Counted from the first letter of the stretch, positions 28,301-37,021 are shown. The stretch is DNA of 64,000 bases from Ardenticatenales bacterium (GCA_020634515.1 JACKBL010000004.1:372001-436000), one strand, 5' to 3'. A program made the numbers and translations. The notes: generated by a model from the letters alone, not told the origin.

Positions 28301-31300
28301 GAGAGGGGGAGGAGGGTGGGGTGTGGGGTGTGGGGCGTGGGGCGTGGGGCGTCTTGTGGGATGGGGGCGTGGAGGACGACGTGGGCGTTTGTGCCGCCGA
28401 AGCCGAAGGCGCTGATGCCGGCAATTCGCTTTCCATTCTCGTCCGGCTGCCAGGGGGTGAGTGTGTCTTGCACGCGCAGGCGCAGGTTAGTGAAGGGGAT
28501 GGCCGGGTTGGGTTCGCGGTAGTGCAGCGAGGGGGGGATCTGGCCGTTTTGCAAGGCGAGGGCGACTTTGATGATGCCGGCAATGCCGGCAGCCGCCTCC
28601 AAATGTCCCAGATTGCTTTTCACCGAACCGATGTGGCAGGGTTTGTCCGCTGTGCGGTCGCGCCCCAGCACCTGGCCCAGCGCGGCGGCTTCGATGGGGT
28701 CGCCCAACGCCGTGCCCGTGCCGTGGGCTTCCACGTATTGCACCCGTTGCGGGGGGATGCCGGCATTGTCATAGGCGGCGCGGAGTACGGCTTCTTGAGC
28801 GGCGCGGTTGGGCGCGGTGAGGCCGTTGCTGCGTCCGTCCTGGTTCACGGCGCTGCCGGCAATCACCGCGTAAATCGTATCGCCATCTGCCTGCGCCTGG
28901 GCCAATGGCTTCAGCACCACCACGCCCGCGCCCTCGCTGCGCACATACCCGTTGGCGCGCGCGTCGAACGGTTTGCAGCGGCCATCGGGGGCCATGAAGC
29001 CGGCCTGGCTGAAATTGACGGTGACGGTGGGGGAGAGGATGAGGTTGACGCCGCCGACGAGGGCTAACCGGCACTCGCCCTGCTGCAAGCTGTGCCGGGC
29101 GTAGTGCAGGGCGACGAGGGAGGCGGAGCAGGCGGTGTCGATGGCCAGGCTGGGGCCGTGCAGGTTGAGGAAGTAGGAGAGGCGGTTGGCGGCGATGCTG
29201 AGGGCGCTGCCTGTGCCAATGTAGGCGTCGCTGATCTGGCTGTCGTTGAGCTGCATCTGGCCGTATTCCATGCCAGAGATGCCCACGAAGACGCCTGTGG
29301 ATGTGCCGCTGAGTTGGTGGGGGGGGATGCCGGCATCTTCCAACGCCTCCCACGCCACTTCCAACAACAGCCGTTGCTGCGGGTCCATCCGCTCCGCCTC
29401 GCGCGGCGAAATGCCAAAAAAGGAGGCGTCAAACTGGTCAATTGCCGGCAAGAACCCGCCCCAGCGGGTCGTCATCTTCCCCGGCTGCGTTTCCGCCGCG
29501 TAAAATGTCGCCGCATCCCAGCGCGTGGCGGGCACTTCCGTGATGGCGTCCCGCCCGTTTGCCAGCAGGTCCCAGAACGCTTGCGGGCCATCCGCGCCGG
29601 GGAAACGGCAGCCCAGGCCGACAATCGCCACCGCGTCGGAGGATTCCGTGACTGGCGTGGGCGGCGGCTCCGGGGCGTCGCCGGCCAGGGCGCGGGCGAG
29701 CGCGGCAATGGTGGGGTGTTCGTAGAGGAGGGTGGGAGGGAGTTTACGTCCCAACCATGTTTCCAACTCGCCGGACAGCCCAACCGCGGTCACGGAGTCC
29801 AGCCCGTAGTCGGCCAGCGGGGTGTCTACGCGCATTTGTTGGGGACCGATGCCGAACTGGCGCGCCAGCCGCTGCACCAGCCACGAGACGAGGGGCGTGG
29901 GGCGCGGGGCGGGTGATGGGGCGGGCGTGGTTTCCTCCTGCCAGGTGGCCAGGGCGGGGAGGGTGTTGTTTAGGAAGGCGGCGCGGCTGGCGTGTCGCTG
30001 GATTTTGCCGCTGGAGGTTTTGGGGATGGTGGAGGGGGGGAGGAGGGTAATGGCCTGGGGGGTGATGTCGTGCGTGGCGGCGATGGCGGCGCGGATGGCG
30101 TCGATGATGGGGGCGTGGTCCGGTTGTGCCGTGTTCCGCCGCAGTTCGGCGACGATGCCCAGTTGTTCCGTGCCGGCATTTTCCAGACCAAAGGCGGCGA
30201 CACAACCAGCGCGCACGGCGGGATGGCTCCGTTCCACCGTAAACTCAATGTCCTGGGGATAATGGTTGCGCCCGCGCACGATGATCAGGTCCTTGATGCG
30301 TCCGGTGACGAACAACTCCCCATCGTGCAGGAAACCGAGGTCGCCGCTGCGTAAGAAGGGGCCATCATCGTCATTCGCCAGGCGGGCGTGGAAAACCTCT
30401 TCTGTCTCTTGCGGGCGCTGCCAGTAGCCGCGGGCTACCGTGGGGCCGGCGATCCAGATTTCGCCGATTTCGTCCGGCGCGCAGGGGGTGCGCGTGTCCG
30501 GGTGGACAATCCGCACGGTGGTGTCCAGGAAGACGCGCCCGGAGCTGACCAGTGTCCGCGCCGCGGGGTCGGCGGCGGGGGTGGGGGTGACTTTGTGCTG
30601 CTCCAGCGCGGGACCGGAGATGTGGCGGATGATGGGTTCGACGGCGACGTGGCCGCCGCTGACCATAAGTGTGGCTTCGGCGAGGCCGTAGCAGGGGTAG
30701 GCGAAGCGGGATTGGAAGCCGGCGTCGCGGAAGGTGGTGGCGAATTGGGTCAGGGTGTCGTGGCGCACCGGTTCGGCGCCGTTGTAGGCGGTTTCCCAGC
30801 AGCTAAGGTCGAGGGTGGCGTGTTGGGCGGGAGTGATTTTGCCGGCACAAAGGGCAAAAGCGAAGTTAGGTCCGCCGCTGTGGGTTCCGCGGTAGCGGGA
30901 GATGGCTTGCAGCCAGCGGATGGGCTGCTGCAAGAAGGTGGTGGGGGGAAGGAGGATGCCGGGGAAGCCACCGTAGACGGGTTCGAGCAGGCCGTCAATA
31001 AGGCCCATGTCGTGAAAAGGGGGCAGCCAGCAGACGGAGACGCTGTGGGGACCGAGGGCGAAGCCGGTGTAGATGTAGGCGAGGTTGTAGAGGAGGTTGG
31101 CGTGGGTGACGACGACGCCTTTGGGGGTGGCGGTGGAGCCGGAGGTGTATTGCAGGTAGGCGATGGTGTCGGGGGTGATGGCGGGGGGGTGCCAGGCTGG
31201 GGCGGCGGGGAGGGTGGCGGCGTCGAGCCAGCGCAGGGCGGCGAGGTCGGGGAGGTCGGGGAGGCGGCGGGTGATTTCGTGGAGGATGGGGGCGGAGGCG

Positions 31301-31668
31301 AGGGCGATGGTGGCTTGGGCGTCGGCGACGATGGCCTGGATGCGGGAGAGGGGGCGATTGGGATGGGGCGGATATGCCGGCACAGCCACCATCCCCGCGT
31401 ACAAACATCCCCAAAACGCCGCCGCATATGCCAGTCCGGGCGGGTAAAGTAGCAGCACGCGCGCGCCGGGCGCGGTCATTTGCTGTAATTGCGCCGCAAT
31501 TGCGCCCGCCGCCTGGTCCAGTTCCGCATACGTCAGGCGTTGTTCGTCCGTTTCGCCATCGGCGAGGAACGTGTAGGCAGGCTGTGCCGCCTGGTGCGTA
31601 GCACGCCAGCGTAGAGCCTCGACCAGTGTACTAAAATTAGGGGGCGGATTGCGGTTGGGTTCCTGCAT
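22321..31668 (-). CDS. FAAL-ACP-KS-AT-KR-ACP-sulfotransferase-TE megasynthase with extra ACP-like and TE-like domains (olefin-synthase-like)
   Basis: 3115 residues, ATG at 31668. Domains with approximate residues: fatty acyl-AMP ligase 1-580 (YTSGSTATPKG ~172); ACP1 with GLDSV ~620; ketosynthase ~676-1110 with active-site DTACSASL ~843; acyltransferase with GHSMGE ~1296; ketoreductase with ITGGLGDLG ~1780; ACP2 with GLDSI ~2103; PAPS-type sulfotransferase with LSGPRSGSTLL ~2190; thioesterase 1 with GGRCFGG ~2552 (Cys at the nucleophile site); carrier-like domain ~2750-2820 in which GNPLHA replaces G-x-DSL, so no serine for phosphopantetheine; thioesterase 2 with GGHALGG ~2935 (Ala replaces the nucleophile). 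The order up to TE1 matches cyanobacterial olefin synthase (Ols): activation of a fatty acid, one malonyl extension, keto reduction, sulfation and release. Product and release chemistry are inferred. The Sfp PPTase is downstream. Confidence 0.9.
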   Translation of the reverse strand: MQEPNRNPPPNFSTLVEALRWRATHQAAQPAYTFLADGETDEQRLTYAELDQAAGAIAAQLQQMTAPGARVLLLYPPGLAYAAAFWGCLYAGMVAVPAYPPHPNRPLSRIQAIVADAQATIALASAPILHEITRRLPDLPDLAALRWLDAATLPAAPAWHPPAITPDTIAYLQYTSGSTATPKGVVVTHANLLYNLAYIYTGFALGPHSVSVCWLPPFHDMGLIDGLLEPVYGGFPGILLPPTTFLQQPIRWLQAISRYRGTHSGGPNFAFALCAGKITPAQHATLDLSCWETAYNGAEPVRHDTLTQFATTFRDAGFQSRFAYPCYGLAEATLMVSGGHVAVEPIIRHISGPALEQHKVTPTPAADPAARTLVSSGRVFLDTTVRIVHPDTRTPCAPDEIGEIWIAGPTVARGYWQRPQETEEVFHARLANDDDGPFLRSGDLGFLHDGELFVTGRIKDLIIVRGRNHYPQDIEFTVERSHPAVRAGCVAAFGLENAGTEQLGIVAELRRNTAQPDHAPIIDAIRAAIAATHDITPQAITLLPPSTIPKTSSGKIQRHASRAAFLNNTLPALATWQEETTPAPSPAPRPTPLVSWLVQRLARQFGIGPQQMRVDTPLADYGLDSVTAVGLSGELETWLGRKLPPTLLYEHPTIAALARALAGDAPEPPPTPVTESSDAVAIVGLGCRFPGADGPQAFWDLLANGRDAITEVPATRWDAATFYAAETQPGKMTTRWGGFLPAIDQFDASFFGISPREAERMDPQQRLLLEVAWEALEDAGIPPHQLSGTSTGVFVGISGMEYGQMQLNDSQISDAYIGTGSALSIAANRLSYFLNLHGPSLAIDTACSASLVALHYARHSLQQGECRLALVGGVNLILSPTVTVNFSQAGFMAPDGRCKPFDARANGYVRSEGAGVVVLKPLAQAQADGDTIYAVIAGSAVNQDGRSNGLTAPNRAAQEAVLRAAYDNAGIPPQRVQYVEAHGTGTALGDPIEAAALGQVLGRDRTADKPCHIGSVKSNLGHLEAAAGIAGIIKVALALQNGQIPPSLHYREPNPAIPFTNLRLRVQDTLTPWQPDENGKRIAGISAFGFGGTNAHVVLHAPIPQDAPRPTPHTPHPTLLPLSARDPQALADLAQRYAHLLQTEPDLTTVAAAASRRRDHHDHRLALVATDAAAAITHLRAFAAAPDTPAAPPLFRDEKHPNRQARLVFVCGGQGPQWWGMGRQLLAAEPVFRAVMEQCDRLLRPYTGWSLLQELTRPQAESRLDQTDITQPALFALQLSLAALWRSWGVQPHAVVGHSMGEVAAACISGALSLEDGARVIYHRGRLMQTTAGQGKMLIVELTEAEARAALRGYEAHVDIAAINPTSVVLSGSPDGVTQLRAALDDQGIHSEFLRVDYASHSPQMTPLQPEMVAALEGIQPRRPALSLYSTVTGARVADATPGPDYWSANMRQPVQFAAAMRQMLADDCTTFLELNPHPVLAPSISQSLRQHGQAGVVLTSMKRDQDELAQMRQALAALYVQGWEVDWAAVQPQDRRIPLPRYPWQRRRYWLPTPPPWRDPAALPATSSPLSFSPDWLYEMRWEPLIAPAGRNGSGLAHRHCLILGPANGLSQELTDRLRQTGSFPQLVSNCPADWSDILDAQPTTHIVYLWSIDGDPEYSPDLVPVLQLAQALARRHQPPRLWLVTRGAQPATAAPLRPAQALLWGFGRALALEHPDLWGGLVDLDPAQPEGEVDALLAYLQHPGLERQIAFRDGQALAPRAHPAPLEPLPPPHFPADATYLITGGLGDLGLALARWLARHGARRLALLGRTPLPPRVEWNAAAGNGHFSQPIATIRDLEAAGVTVLLLTADVGDRASLEAAFARLAALQGEGLMPPPRGVFHLAGVAAPQPLTALTPAALQAALHAKVAGTLHLHALTTEMDLTHFVMFSSLAGALGSKDLAHYGAANAFMDSFAHYRRQREMPALSVNWGAWADGGMSVKTGQEAYLRRLGMRPMPPAAALDTLGQILRGGMTQRLVVDMDWRTFRGVYEMGAPQPILSHLGAQPPSPPMLPANTPIRRQLESAAPAGWPTLLTDYLRQRVGHVLRMPASDINTTRGIVELGLDSIMVMELIRQFQTDLGLSLFMREIFDRPSLTDLAAYLAAQLHDKAPTPVPIAAARILAPSHPAPRLNGKTNHADHPPTVKNPPAVFLLSGPRSGSTLLRVMLAGHPDLFSPPELHLLPYATMQDRQTSLAQTYLDQGLQRAVMSLFDLDAAGSKAKLAAWLQANRPIQEVYAELQQAAHPRLLLDKTPSYAFQRATLDRAETLFDAPRYIHLVRHPYAAIDSSIRTRLDRLLGDNMGDPLHLAEEIWVASNQNTREFLHNIPPERKLLVHYEELVRQPEATMRRVCAFLGLPFHPAMLRPYEGDRMTDGIYAQSLQIGDPRFLEHRGIDASLADAWKNVRLPRPLGPRARQLAARFQYELPREIELTSLVPLHPQGSKPPLFLVPPNGSTVLTFTELARHLGPDQPVYGLEPLGLDGRHAPHNRVEEMAAHYLRELRTVQPRGPYLLGGRCFGGIVAFEMAQQLQRQGEKVAMLAVLDVLVPPHTTLQVWRSADTDGDGVSAVRHYLYRGMYLLRRGPLKQLMWVRRLRQIRQEEGILPNVFGPQARYIKETSDAHFQARLNYEPRVYAGRITLFSNSEVTGGRLLNWAELTTAGVDIHIIPGNHLTMLQQPHLQELVNKLRHTRDKALADSTQAEARGGQPRVAARPAPSLPPTSAPAAQQTGQPSPPHSALERQLASIWRNILGREVGMTERLEETAGNPLHAAYLCATIQEQLGVYVPLTALAQAGTLAGLAAWLERGEAMTWHVLTRLSGGDEVATARPPFFCVPDDGGTVLSLLPLARHLGPEWPVYGVQPLGLEPGQLPHETIEDMAAYYLQAVRTVQPHGPYRIGGHALGGIVAFEMAQQLWAQGEQVAHLAVIDTLIPPNATHHVWDPPRSLENKGAETGNRLDRVIARIAYLVQRRRLLRAVPPPPEGTAGEGAARRMRHLRDVAFAARFRYQPRAYGGKITLYANAMHTGRHQVKWAALTDAGIEIEIIPGNHETLFLPEHMGALAEPLCRHLRDSIQ

Positions 31669-31935
31669 ACAATCAGACTCCGAGGGGTCCTGGTTGTAGG
31701 AAGTTGGCGCTGCAACGCTGAAGGCGGGTGCTCCACCCTGGATCGTAGGATTGGATCACGGTGACTATCTATCAGATTGGGGCCGGCCTGGGGCAGGCGA
31801 TTTCGCTGACATCATGACGCTTGCCTAGATGTATTGTACGCAACATTGCTTTTGACACAAGTCTATGGCCGACGGCAAGGCCTGCAGCCGAGGGGGAAGG
31901 GGACAATGCCGGTGGGGATAGGCGTGGGCGGGGAG

Positions 31936-32775
31936 TCAGGCGTCCAGGAAGAAACGGATGGCACGCTGCAAGCGGCGCGCCCAGGCGGCTTCTTCGTGGC
32001 GTCCCTCTTTTTCTTCGACGTGGAGAAGCTGGTGGACGGGGCGATACCCTTTTTGTACCAGGAGGCGTTTCAGGCGGCGCACGCGGCCATAGTATTGACG
32101 GGAGGCGGCGTGCAGCAGCAGGTCGGCGCGGAATCCGGCGTACTCGCGCGTGCCGGCATCCAGGTAAATCTTCCCCGGCTGATAAGGCACATCCTCCGCG
32201 TAGCGCAGCAGCGCCTCATTGGCAAACCAGACGGAAGGACTCATCACGCCGGCAAAGCCAAAGACCTGGGGGCGGTGGAAAAAAGCGTAGAGGCTGATCA
32301 GGCCGCCCATGGACGATCCCATGATGCCGGTGGCGCTGGCGGCGGGGTGGGTGCGAAAATCCGCATCAATGCACGGCTTCAATGTGTTGGCAATGAAGTC
32401 AACGTACTTGTGGCCATCGCCACCGCCATGACGTGGGTCACGGAAGGGGCTGTACTCGTCCAGGCGTCGCGCGCCCATGTTGGGGATTCCCACCACAATT
32501 GCCTCGTAGCCATCCCGGCTCAACGCTTCCATTGTTTCATCCACGCGCCATTCGCCCGCGTAGCTGGTGGCGGCGTCAAACAGATTTTGCCCGTCTTGCA
32601 TGTACAGGACGGGGTAGCGATGGTGATTACGATGGTAGGAGGGTGGCAGATAGACGAGAATGTCGCGGTGGTTGCGTAGTTGTGGACTCCAGAAACCATA
32701 CGTGATTCGCACATTACCCACGACGGTGTGGTAATGTCCATTTCTGTGGTCCAGGTAGGAATGCCAGTAAGCCAT
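31936..32775 (-). CDS. Alpha/beta-hydrolase esterase, IroE/Fes/EsteraseD-like
   Basis: 279 residues, no signal peptide. It opens with beta strands leading to LRNHRDILVYLPPSY, then RYPVLYMQDGQNLFD, a hallmark of the putative esterase (esterase D) family. The nucleophile elbow is GIMGSSMGGLISLY (G-x-S-x-G, with Ser in SSMGG). A late His in VEEKEGRHEEAAWARRL fits the catalytic histidine. Family members hydrolyse acyl or siderophore esters. It is co-directional with the PKS but 267 bases upstream, so co-regulation is uncertain; a role in releasing or processing the PKS product is only possible. Confidence 0.85.
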   Translation of the reverse strand: MAYWHSYLDHRNGHYHTVVGNVRITYGFWSPQLRNHRDILVYLPPSYHRNHHRYPVLYMQDGQNLFDAATSYAGEWRVDETMEALSRDGYEAIVVGIPNMGARRLDEYSPFRDPRHGGGDGHKYVDFIANTLKPCIDADFRTHPAASATGIMGSSMGGLISLYAFFHRPQVFGFAGVMSPSVWFANEALLRYAEDVPYQPGKIYLDAGTREYAGFRADLLLHAASRQYYGRVRRLKRLLVQKGYRPVHQLLHVEEKEGRHEEAAWARRLQRAIRFFLDA

Positions 32776-33138
32776 AACGTCTTGCTGTTGGTCTTGCTGT
32801 TTTGCCGGCGGGCGTCATCGTGGATCATTTCGCCGCCGAAGAAAAGATGTAACGGCTAACCCTCTCGTGGGCTGGCCTTATCAAAGCCTTGGCCGATGCC
32901 CTGTTGCCTTCGACAGGCTCAGGCAACGGACAAAGTCGTTACGAGAAGGTGGCGAACGATTGACCGCCGCCGCGGGCAAGCCCTTTAGTTTAGGGCTGAC
33001 GATAGAATAAAACAAGGAATTGCATCGCCAGCGGTGATCCTGGGGCAAATGGTCGCCGGGCCAGCCGCGACTCGCTGCCGTCCTCCGCGCGAAAGTGATA
33101 CAATTCCTATGGAAAGGTTTGTCCGGTTCTCTGAATCG
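32776..33138. other. Intergenic gap without a convincing gene
   Basis: 363 bases. It contains the palindrome tgttgccttcgacaggctcaggcaac-like motif near 32907 and a TGACGATG/CATCGCCA element at 32996-33031. No reading frame has protein-like composition. Confidence 0.6.
32996..33031. repeat. 36-bp palindromic element, CTGACGATG/CATCGTCAG family, copy 1
   Basis: Left arm ctgacgat, AT-rich loop (agaataaaacaaggaatt), right arm catcgccag. The same design occurs at 45438-45473 with perfect arms. One-armed remnants (ttatttcatcgtcag) lie at 44243-44260 and 54913-54930. Confidence 0.75.
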
Positions 33139-34040
33139 AACTGTGGATTGGCGATGTCCGATTTGGAGAAGGTTACACAGGCTGCCCGCGCCGTAGGACA
33201 ATTTGCCAAAATTGTCCCTTCACGGAGGAGGACAATTCAGCGAATTGTCCTACAGCAAGGGATTCAAAATAGAATTGACACATCGCCAGCGAAAATCCTG
33301 GACTACAAATGCGGTAGCCGCTTCGGCCAACCGTCAACCGTCAACCGTCAACTGCAAACTGCGCGATCAACTGCCCACGATGAAACAATGGATTGGCGAT
33401 GTATGGAAAGATTTGTCCGCGCCGTTTTCTGACCCGGACAATTCATTGTCCGATGTCAATTTGAGACACACCCTTTGGAAAATCGGACTACATTTGCACA
33501 GGCGTTGACGGGTAGCGCTTCGGCCAACCGTCAACCGTCAACTGCAAACTGCAAACCATCAACTGCCCACGATGAAACGGGCTGTGGATTGGCGATGTCC
33601 GATTTGGAGAAGGTTACACAGGCTGCCCGCGCCGTAGGACAATTTGCCAAAATTGTCCCTTCACGGAGGAGGACAATTCAGCGAATTGTCCTACAGCAAG
33701 CAACAGTCAACTAGAATGAGACACACCCTTTGGAAAATCGGACTACATTTGCACAGGCGTTGACGGGTAGCGCTTCGGCCAACCGTCAACCGTCAACCGT
33801 CAACTGCAAACTGCAAACCATCAACTGCCCACGATGAAACGGGCTGTGGATTGGCGATGTCCGATTTGGAGAAGGTTACACAGGCTGCCCGCGCCGTAGG
33901 ACAATTTGCCAAAATTGTCCCTTCACGGAGGAGGACAATTCAGCGAATTGTCCTACAGCAAGCAACAGTCAACTAGAATGAGACACACCCTTTGGAAAAT
34001 CGGACTACATTTGCACAGGCGTTGACGGGTAGCGCTTCGG
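33139..34040 (+). repeat. Tandem ~255-262-bp repeat array
   Basis: Units start with gagacacaccctttggaaaa at 33463, 33718 and 33980 (periods 255 and 262 bp). A partial first unit occupies 33139-33260. Each unit includes the (ccgtcaa)n heptad tract, the phrase gattggcgatgtccgatttgg and the double palindrome ggacaatttgccaaaattgtcc / ggacaattcagcgaattgtcc. The 7-bp difference between periods is one extra heptad. No gene is present. The frame that runs through the last unit into the UPF0182 gene is a repeat translation and not a real N-terminus. Confidence 0.9.
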
Positions 34041-34142
34041 CCAACCGTCAACCGTCAACTGCAAACTATCAACTGCAAACTGCAAACCGCAAACTGCAAA
34101 CTATCAACTGCAAACTGCAAACCATTAACTACCCACTTTCAA
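34041..34142 (+). repeat. Degenerate heptanucleotide repeat tract
   Basis: About 14 consecutive 7-bp units of the type caaccgt, caactgc, aaactgc and aaactat lie directly upstream of the UPF0182 start. They resemble the short tandemly repeated heptamers known from cyanobacterial intergenic DNA. Shorter heptad tracts sit in each upstream 255-bp unit. Confidence 0.85.
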
Positions 34143-34171
34143 CTGACCACTATTTTCACAGGAGCATCCCC

Positions 34172-37018
34172 ATGAGTCGTGATATCATAGACATTCCCGA
34201 GGTATTCAAGCGTGGAATGAAAGAATGGCAGGAAGGAAACGACAGTTCTGGGGATGGGAGTGAGGGGGGGAATGGCCGCCCCGGTCGCCCATTTCGCCCC
34301 TGGTGGCTCAACCGGCGCGTCTGGTTGATCGGCCTCATACTGCTGCTTTTCCTCAGCTTCAACTGGATTGTCACGACGTATACCGAATGGCTCTGGTTTG
34401 AAAAATTGTCCTACACGCAAGTGTGGCTAAAAAGCTGGGGGGCGCAGACCGCGTTGTTTGTGCTGGCGTTTGTCATTGCCGCGGTGGTGCTGCTGTATAA
34501 CTGGCTGCATGCGCGCCGGCGGGCACTGCACGCGCCAGGTGTGGGCCTCAACCTGCTCGCCTTGCCCGGTTTACGCGGCATAATCGGCCTCTTTGGCCTC
34601 TTCCTGGCGTTTCTGTTTGCGCAAGGGGCGTCCAGCCAGTGGACAACTGTGCTGCGCTTCTTTTATCGTGTTCCTTTCGGTACGGCGGACCCGGTTTTTA
34701 ATCAGGACATCAGTTTTTACCTGTTTACGCTGCCCTTGCTGCGCGCCGTGTATAACTGGGTGGTTCCGCTGTTGTTCCTGACGCTCTTGGGCGTTCTGGG
34801 GCTATATGCGTTGAACAATTTGGAGATGCTACAGCGTGGGCTGTGGCAGCCGCACCGGCAGGCTTCGCTGCGGCGGCAGATGGCGGTGTTGTTGACGGTG
34901 CTGCTGTTGGTGTGGGCGGTGGGGTATCGTTTGCGTATGTTTGAGCTGCTTTACTCGTCGCAGGGGGTGGTTGTGGGGGCGACGTATACGGATTTGCGGG
35001 TGAGAATGCCGGCACTCACCATCCAACTCGCCCTTACCCTTCTCCTCGCCCTCACCGTCGCCTACAACGCCTTTCGTCTCGACCTGCGCCCGCCATTGGT
35101 CGCCGGCGCCGTCCTCCTGGTCGCCGTCCTCTTCGGTGGCAGCCTCATCCCCGCCCTTGTGCAGCGGTACGTCGTCGAACCCAACGAGCTGGAGCGGGAG
35201 CGTCCCTACATCACCTACAACATTGACTACACCCGCATGGGTTTTGGCCTGAATGAAACAGAACCGAGACCCTTTGAGGGCGTGGAACCCCTGACCATGC
35301 AAGCCCTGGCGGACAATCAGGGCGCATTGCAAAATGTGCGCGTCTGGGATTATCGCCCCTTGCAGCAGACCTACGCCCAGTTGCAGGGGCTGCGCCCCTA
35401 CTACCAATTCAGCTCCATCGACGTGGACCGCTACACCTTTGATGGCAGCACGCGCCAGGTGATGCTGGCGGCGCGGGAAATCAACAAGGCTGGATTGAAT
35501 GATCCCTCCTGGGTGAACGAGCGGCTGGCGTTTACGCATGGCTACGGCATTGTCATGAACCCCGTGGACAAGATCACGCCGGAAGGCAGCCCGGAATTCT
35601 TCATCCGCGACCTGCCACCGCGCTCAACGATTCCCCTGGAAGTGACCCGCCCGGAGATTTACTACGGGGAGCTGATTGATGATCAGGTGCTGGTGAACAG
35701 CGGCCTGGCCGAATTCGACTATCCACAGGGGGAGGAGAACGTTTATTCCAATTATGCCGGCCAAGGGGGCGTGGCGCTTTCCAATGCGCTGCGGCGGCTG
35801 GCGTTTGCCATCCGTTTCCGCGATAGCAACATGCTCTTAAGCCAATATGTGACCCCCACCACGCGTATCATGTTCCATCGCCAGATTCGAGATCGGGTGC
35901 AGCGGATCGCGCCCTTCCTCACATTCGACCGCGATCCCTACGTCGTGTTGGCCGATGGGCGAGTGGTCTGGATGCTGGATGGCTACACTTACAGCAACTA
36001 CTTCCCTTACTCGCGGCCAACGAGCAGCGGCATCACATACATTCGCAATACGGTGAAGGTGACGATTGATGCGTATGATGGCACGGTGACTTTCTACCTG
36101 GCGGATGAGAGCGACCCGCTGATCCGTTCTTATGAGGCGGCTTTCCCTGACCTGTTCCAGCCGTTGTCGACAATGCCGGCATCTCTCCAATCCCACATCC
36201 GCTACCCTGAAGACCTCTTCCGCATCCAGACCCAGCAATACCTGATTTACCACATGACCGACCCGCAAATCTTCTACAACCAGGAAGACCGCTGGGAAAT
36301 CCCCAACGAAATCTTCGACGCGGGTCAGCAGCCCATGGAGCCATATTACGTCATGTTTTCCCTGCCGGGCGAGGAAAAGACGGAATATCTACTCATCCAA
36401 CCCTATACGCCTGCCGGCAAAAGCAACATGATCGCCTGGATCGCCGCCCGCAACGACGTCCCCCACTACGGCGAACTCGTCGTCTACGAACTCCCCAAGC
36501 AAGAACTCGTCTTCGGCCCCCTCCAAGTCGAAGCGCGCATCGACCAGGACCCGACCATCTCCGAACAAATCTCCCTATGGGACCAACTTGGCTCCAGCGT
36601 CATCCGCGGCAACCTCATCGTCGTCCCCATCGACAATAGCTTCCTCTACGTCGAACCCCTCTACCTCCTTTCCGAAAACAGCGCCCTGCCCGAACTAAAG
36701 CGCGTCATCGTCGCCAGCGGCAACCGCATCGCCATGCGCGACAACCTGGAGCAAGCCTTGATCGCCCTGCTAGAAGGACAGCCCGCCGCCATCACCACCC
36801 CGGACACACCCATCACGGGCAACGAAACAGGCACGGGATCACCCCCCACCACCCCTATTGACGCCACCGTGGAGGAATTAATCATCTCCGCCAACGCCCA
36901 TTTCATAGCCGCGGAAACCGCGCAGCGGGAAGGGGATTGGGCTGCCTATGGGCAAGAACTGGAACTTTTGCGCCAGGATTTACAACGGATGCAAGACCTG
37001 ACCAGCCCACAGCCGTAG
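34172..37018 (+). CDS. UPF0182-family large membrane protein
   Basis: 948 residues. The ATG at 34172 follows AGGAG at 34160-34164; the 60 codons upstream are translated repeat. After a soluble N-terminal ~45 residues come about seven hydrophobic segments in the first ~330 residues (for example VWLIGLILLLFLSFNWIV and LALTLLLALTVAYNAF). A long extracytoplasmic domain follows, with RPYITYNIDYTRMGFGL, LQNVRVWDYRPLQQTY, FSSIDVDRY and QLGSSVIRGNLIVVPI, the signature strings of UPF0182. The tail (NETGTGSPPTTPIDATVEELI) resembles other members. Family function is unknown. Confidence 0.92.
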   Translation: MSRDIIDIPEVFKRGMKEWQEGNDSSGDGSEGGNGRPGRPFRPWWLNRRVWLIGLILLLFLSFNWIVTTYTEWLWFEKLSYTQVWLKSWGAQTALFVLAFVIAAVVLLYNWLHARRRALHAPGVGLNLLALPGLRGIIGLFGLFLAFLFAQGASSQWTTVLRFFYRVPFGTADPVFNQDISFYLFTLPLLRAVYNWVVPLLFLTLLGVLGLYALNNLEMLQRGLWQPHRQASLRRQMAVLLTVLLLVWAVGYRLRMFELLYSSQGVVVGATYTDLRVRMPALTIQLALTLLLALTVAYNAFRLDLRPPLVAGAVLLVAVLFGGSLIPALVQRYVVEPNELERERPYITYNIDYTRMGFGLNETEPRPFEGVEPLTMQALADNQGALQNVRVWDYRPLQQTYAQLQGLRPYYQFSSIDVDRYTFDGSTRQVMLAAREINKAGLNDPSWVNERLAFTHGYGIVMNPVDKITPEGSPEFFIRDLPPRSTIPLEVTRPEIYYGELIDDQVLVNSGLAEFDYPQGEENVYSNYAGQGGVALSNALRRLAFAIRFRDSNMLLSQYVTPTTRIMFHRQIRDRVQRIAPFLTFDRDPYVVLADGRVVWMLDGYTYSNYFPYSRPTSSGITYIRNTVKVTIDAYDGTVTFYLADESDPLIRSYEAAFPDLFQPLSTMPASLQSHIRYPEDLFRIQTQQYLIYHMTDPQIFYNQEDRWEIPNEIFDAGQQPMEPYYVMFSLPGEEKTEYLLIQPYTPAGKSNMIAWIAARNDVPHYGELVVYELPKQELVFGPLQVEARIDQDPTISEQISLWDQLGSSVIRGNLIVVPIDNSFLYVEPLYLLSENSALPELKRVIVASGNRIAMRDNLEQALIALLEGQPAAITTPDTPITGNETGTGSPPTTPIDATVEELIISANAHFIAAETAQREGDWAAYGQELELLRQDLQRMQDLTSPQP

Positions 37019-37021
37019 TCT

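Noticed and set aside
30388..31452. Long Gly-rich frames opposite the megasynthase
   Set aside because: They are antisense shadows of a GC-rich coding region with verified domains on the minus strand.
33139..34142. CRISPR array
   Set aside because: Units are ~255-262 bp direct tandem copies with no short repeat-spacer alternation and no cas genes.
33992..34171. N-terminal extension of the UPF0182 protein
   Set aside because: It translates the heptad and 255-bp repeats; ATG 34172 has a good ribosome site.
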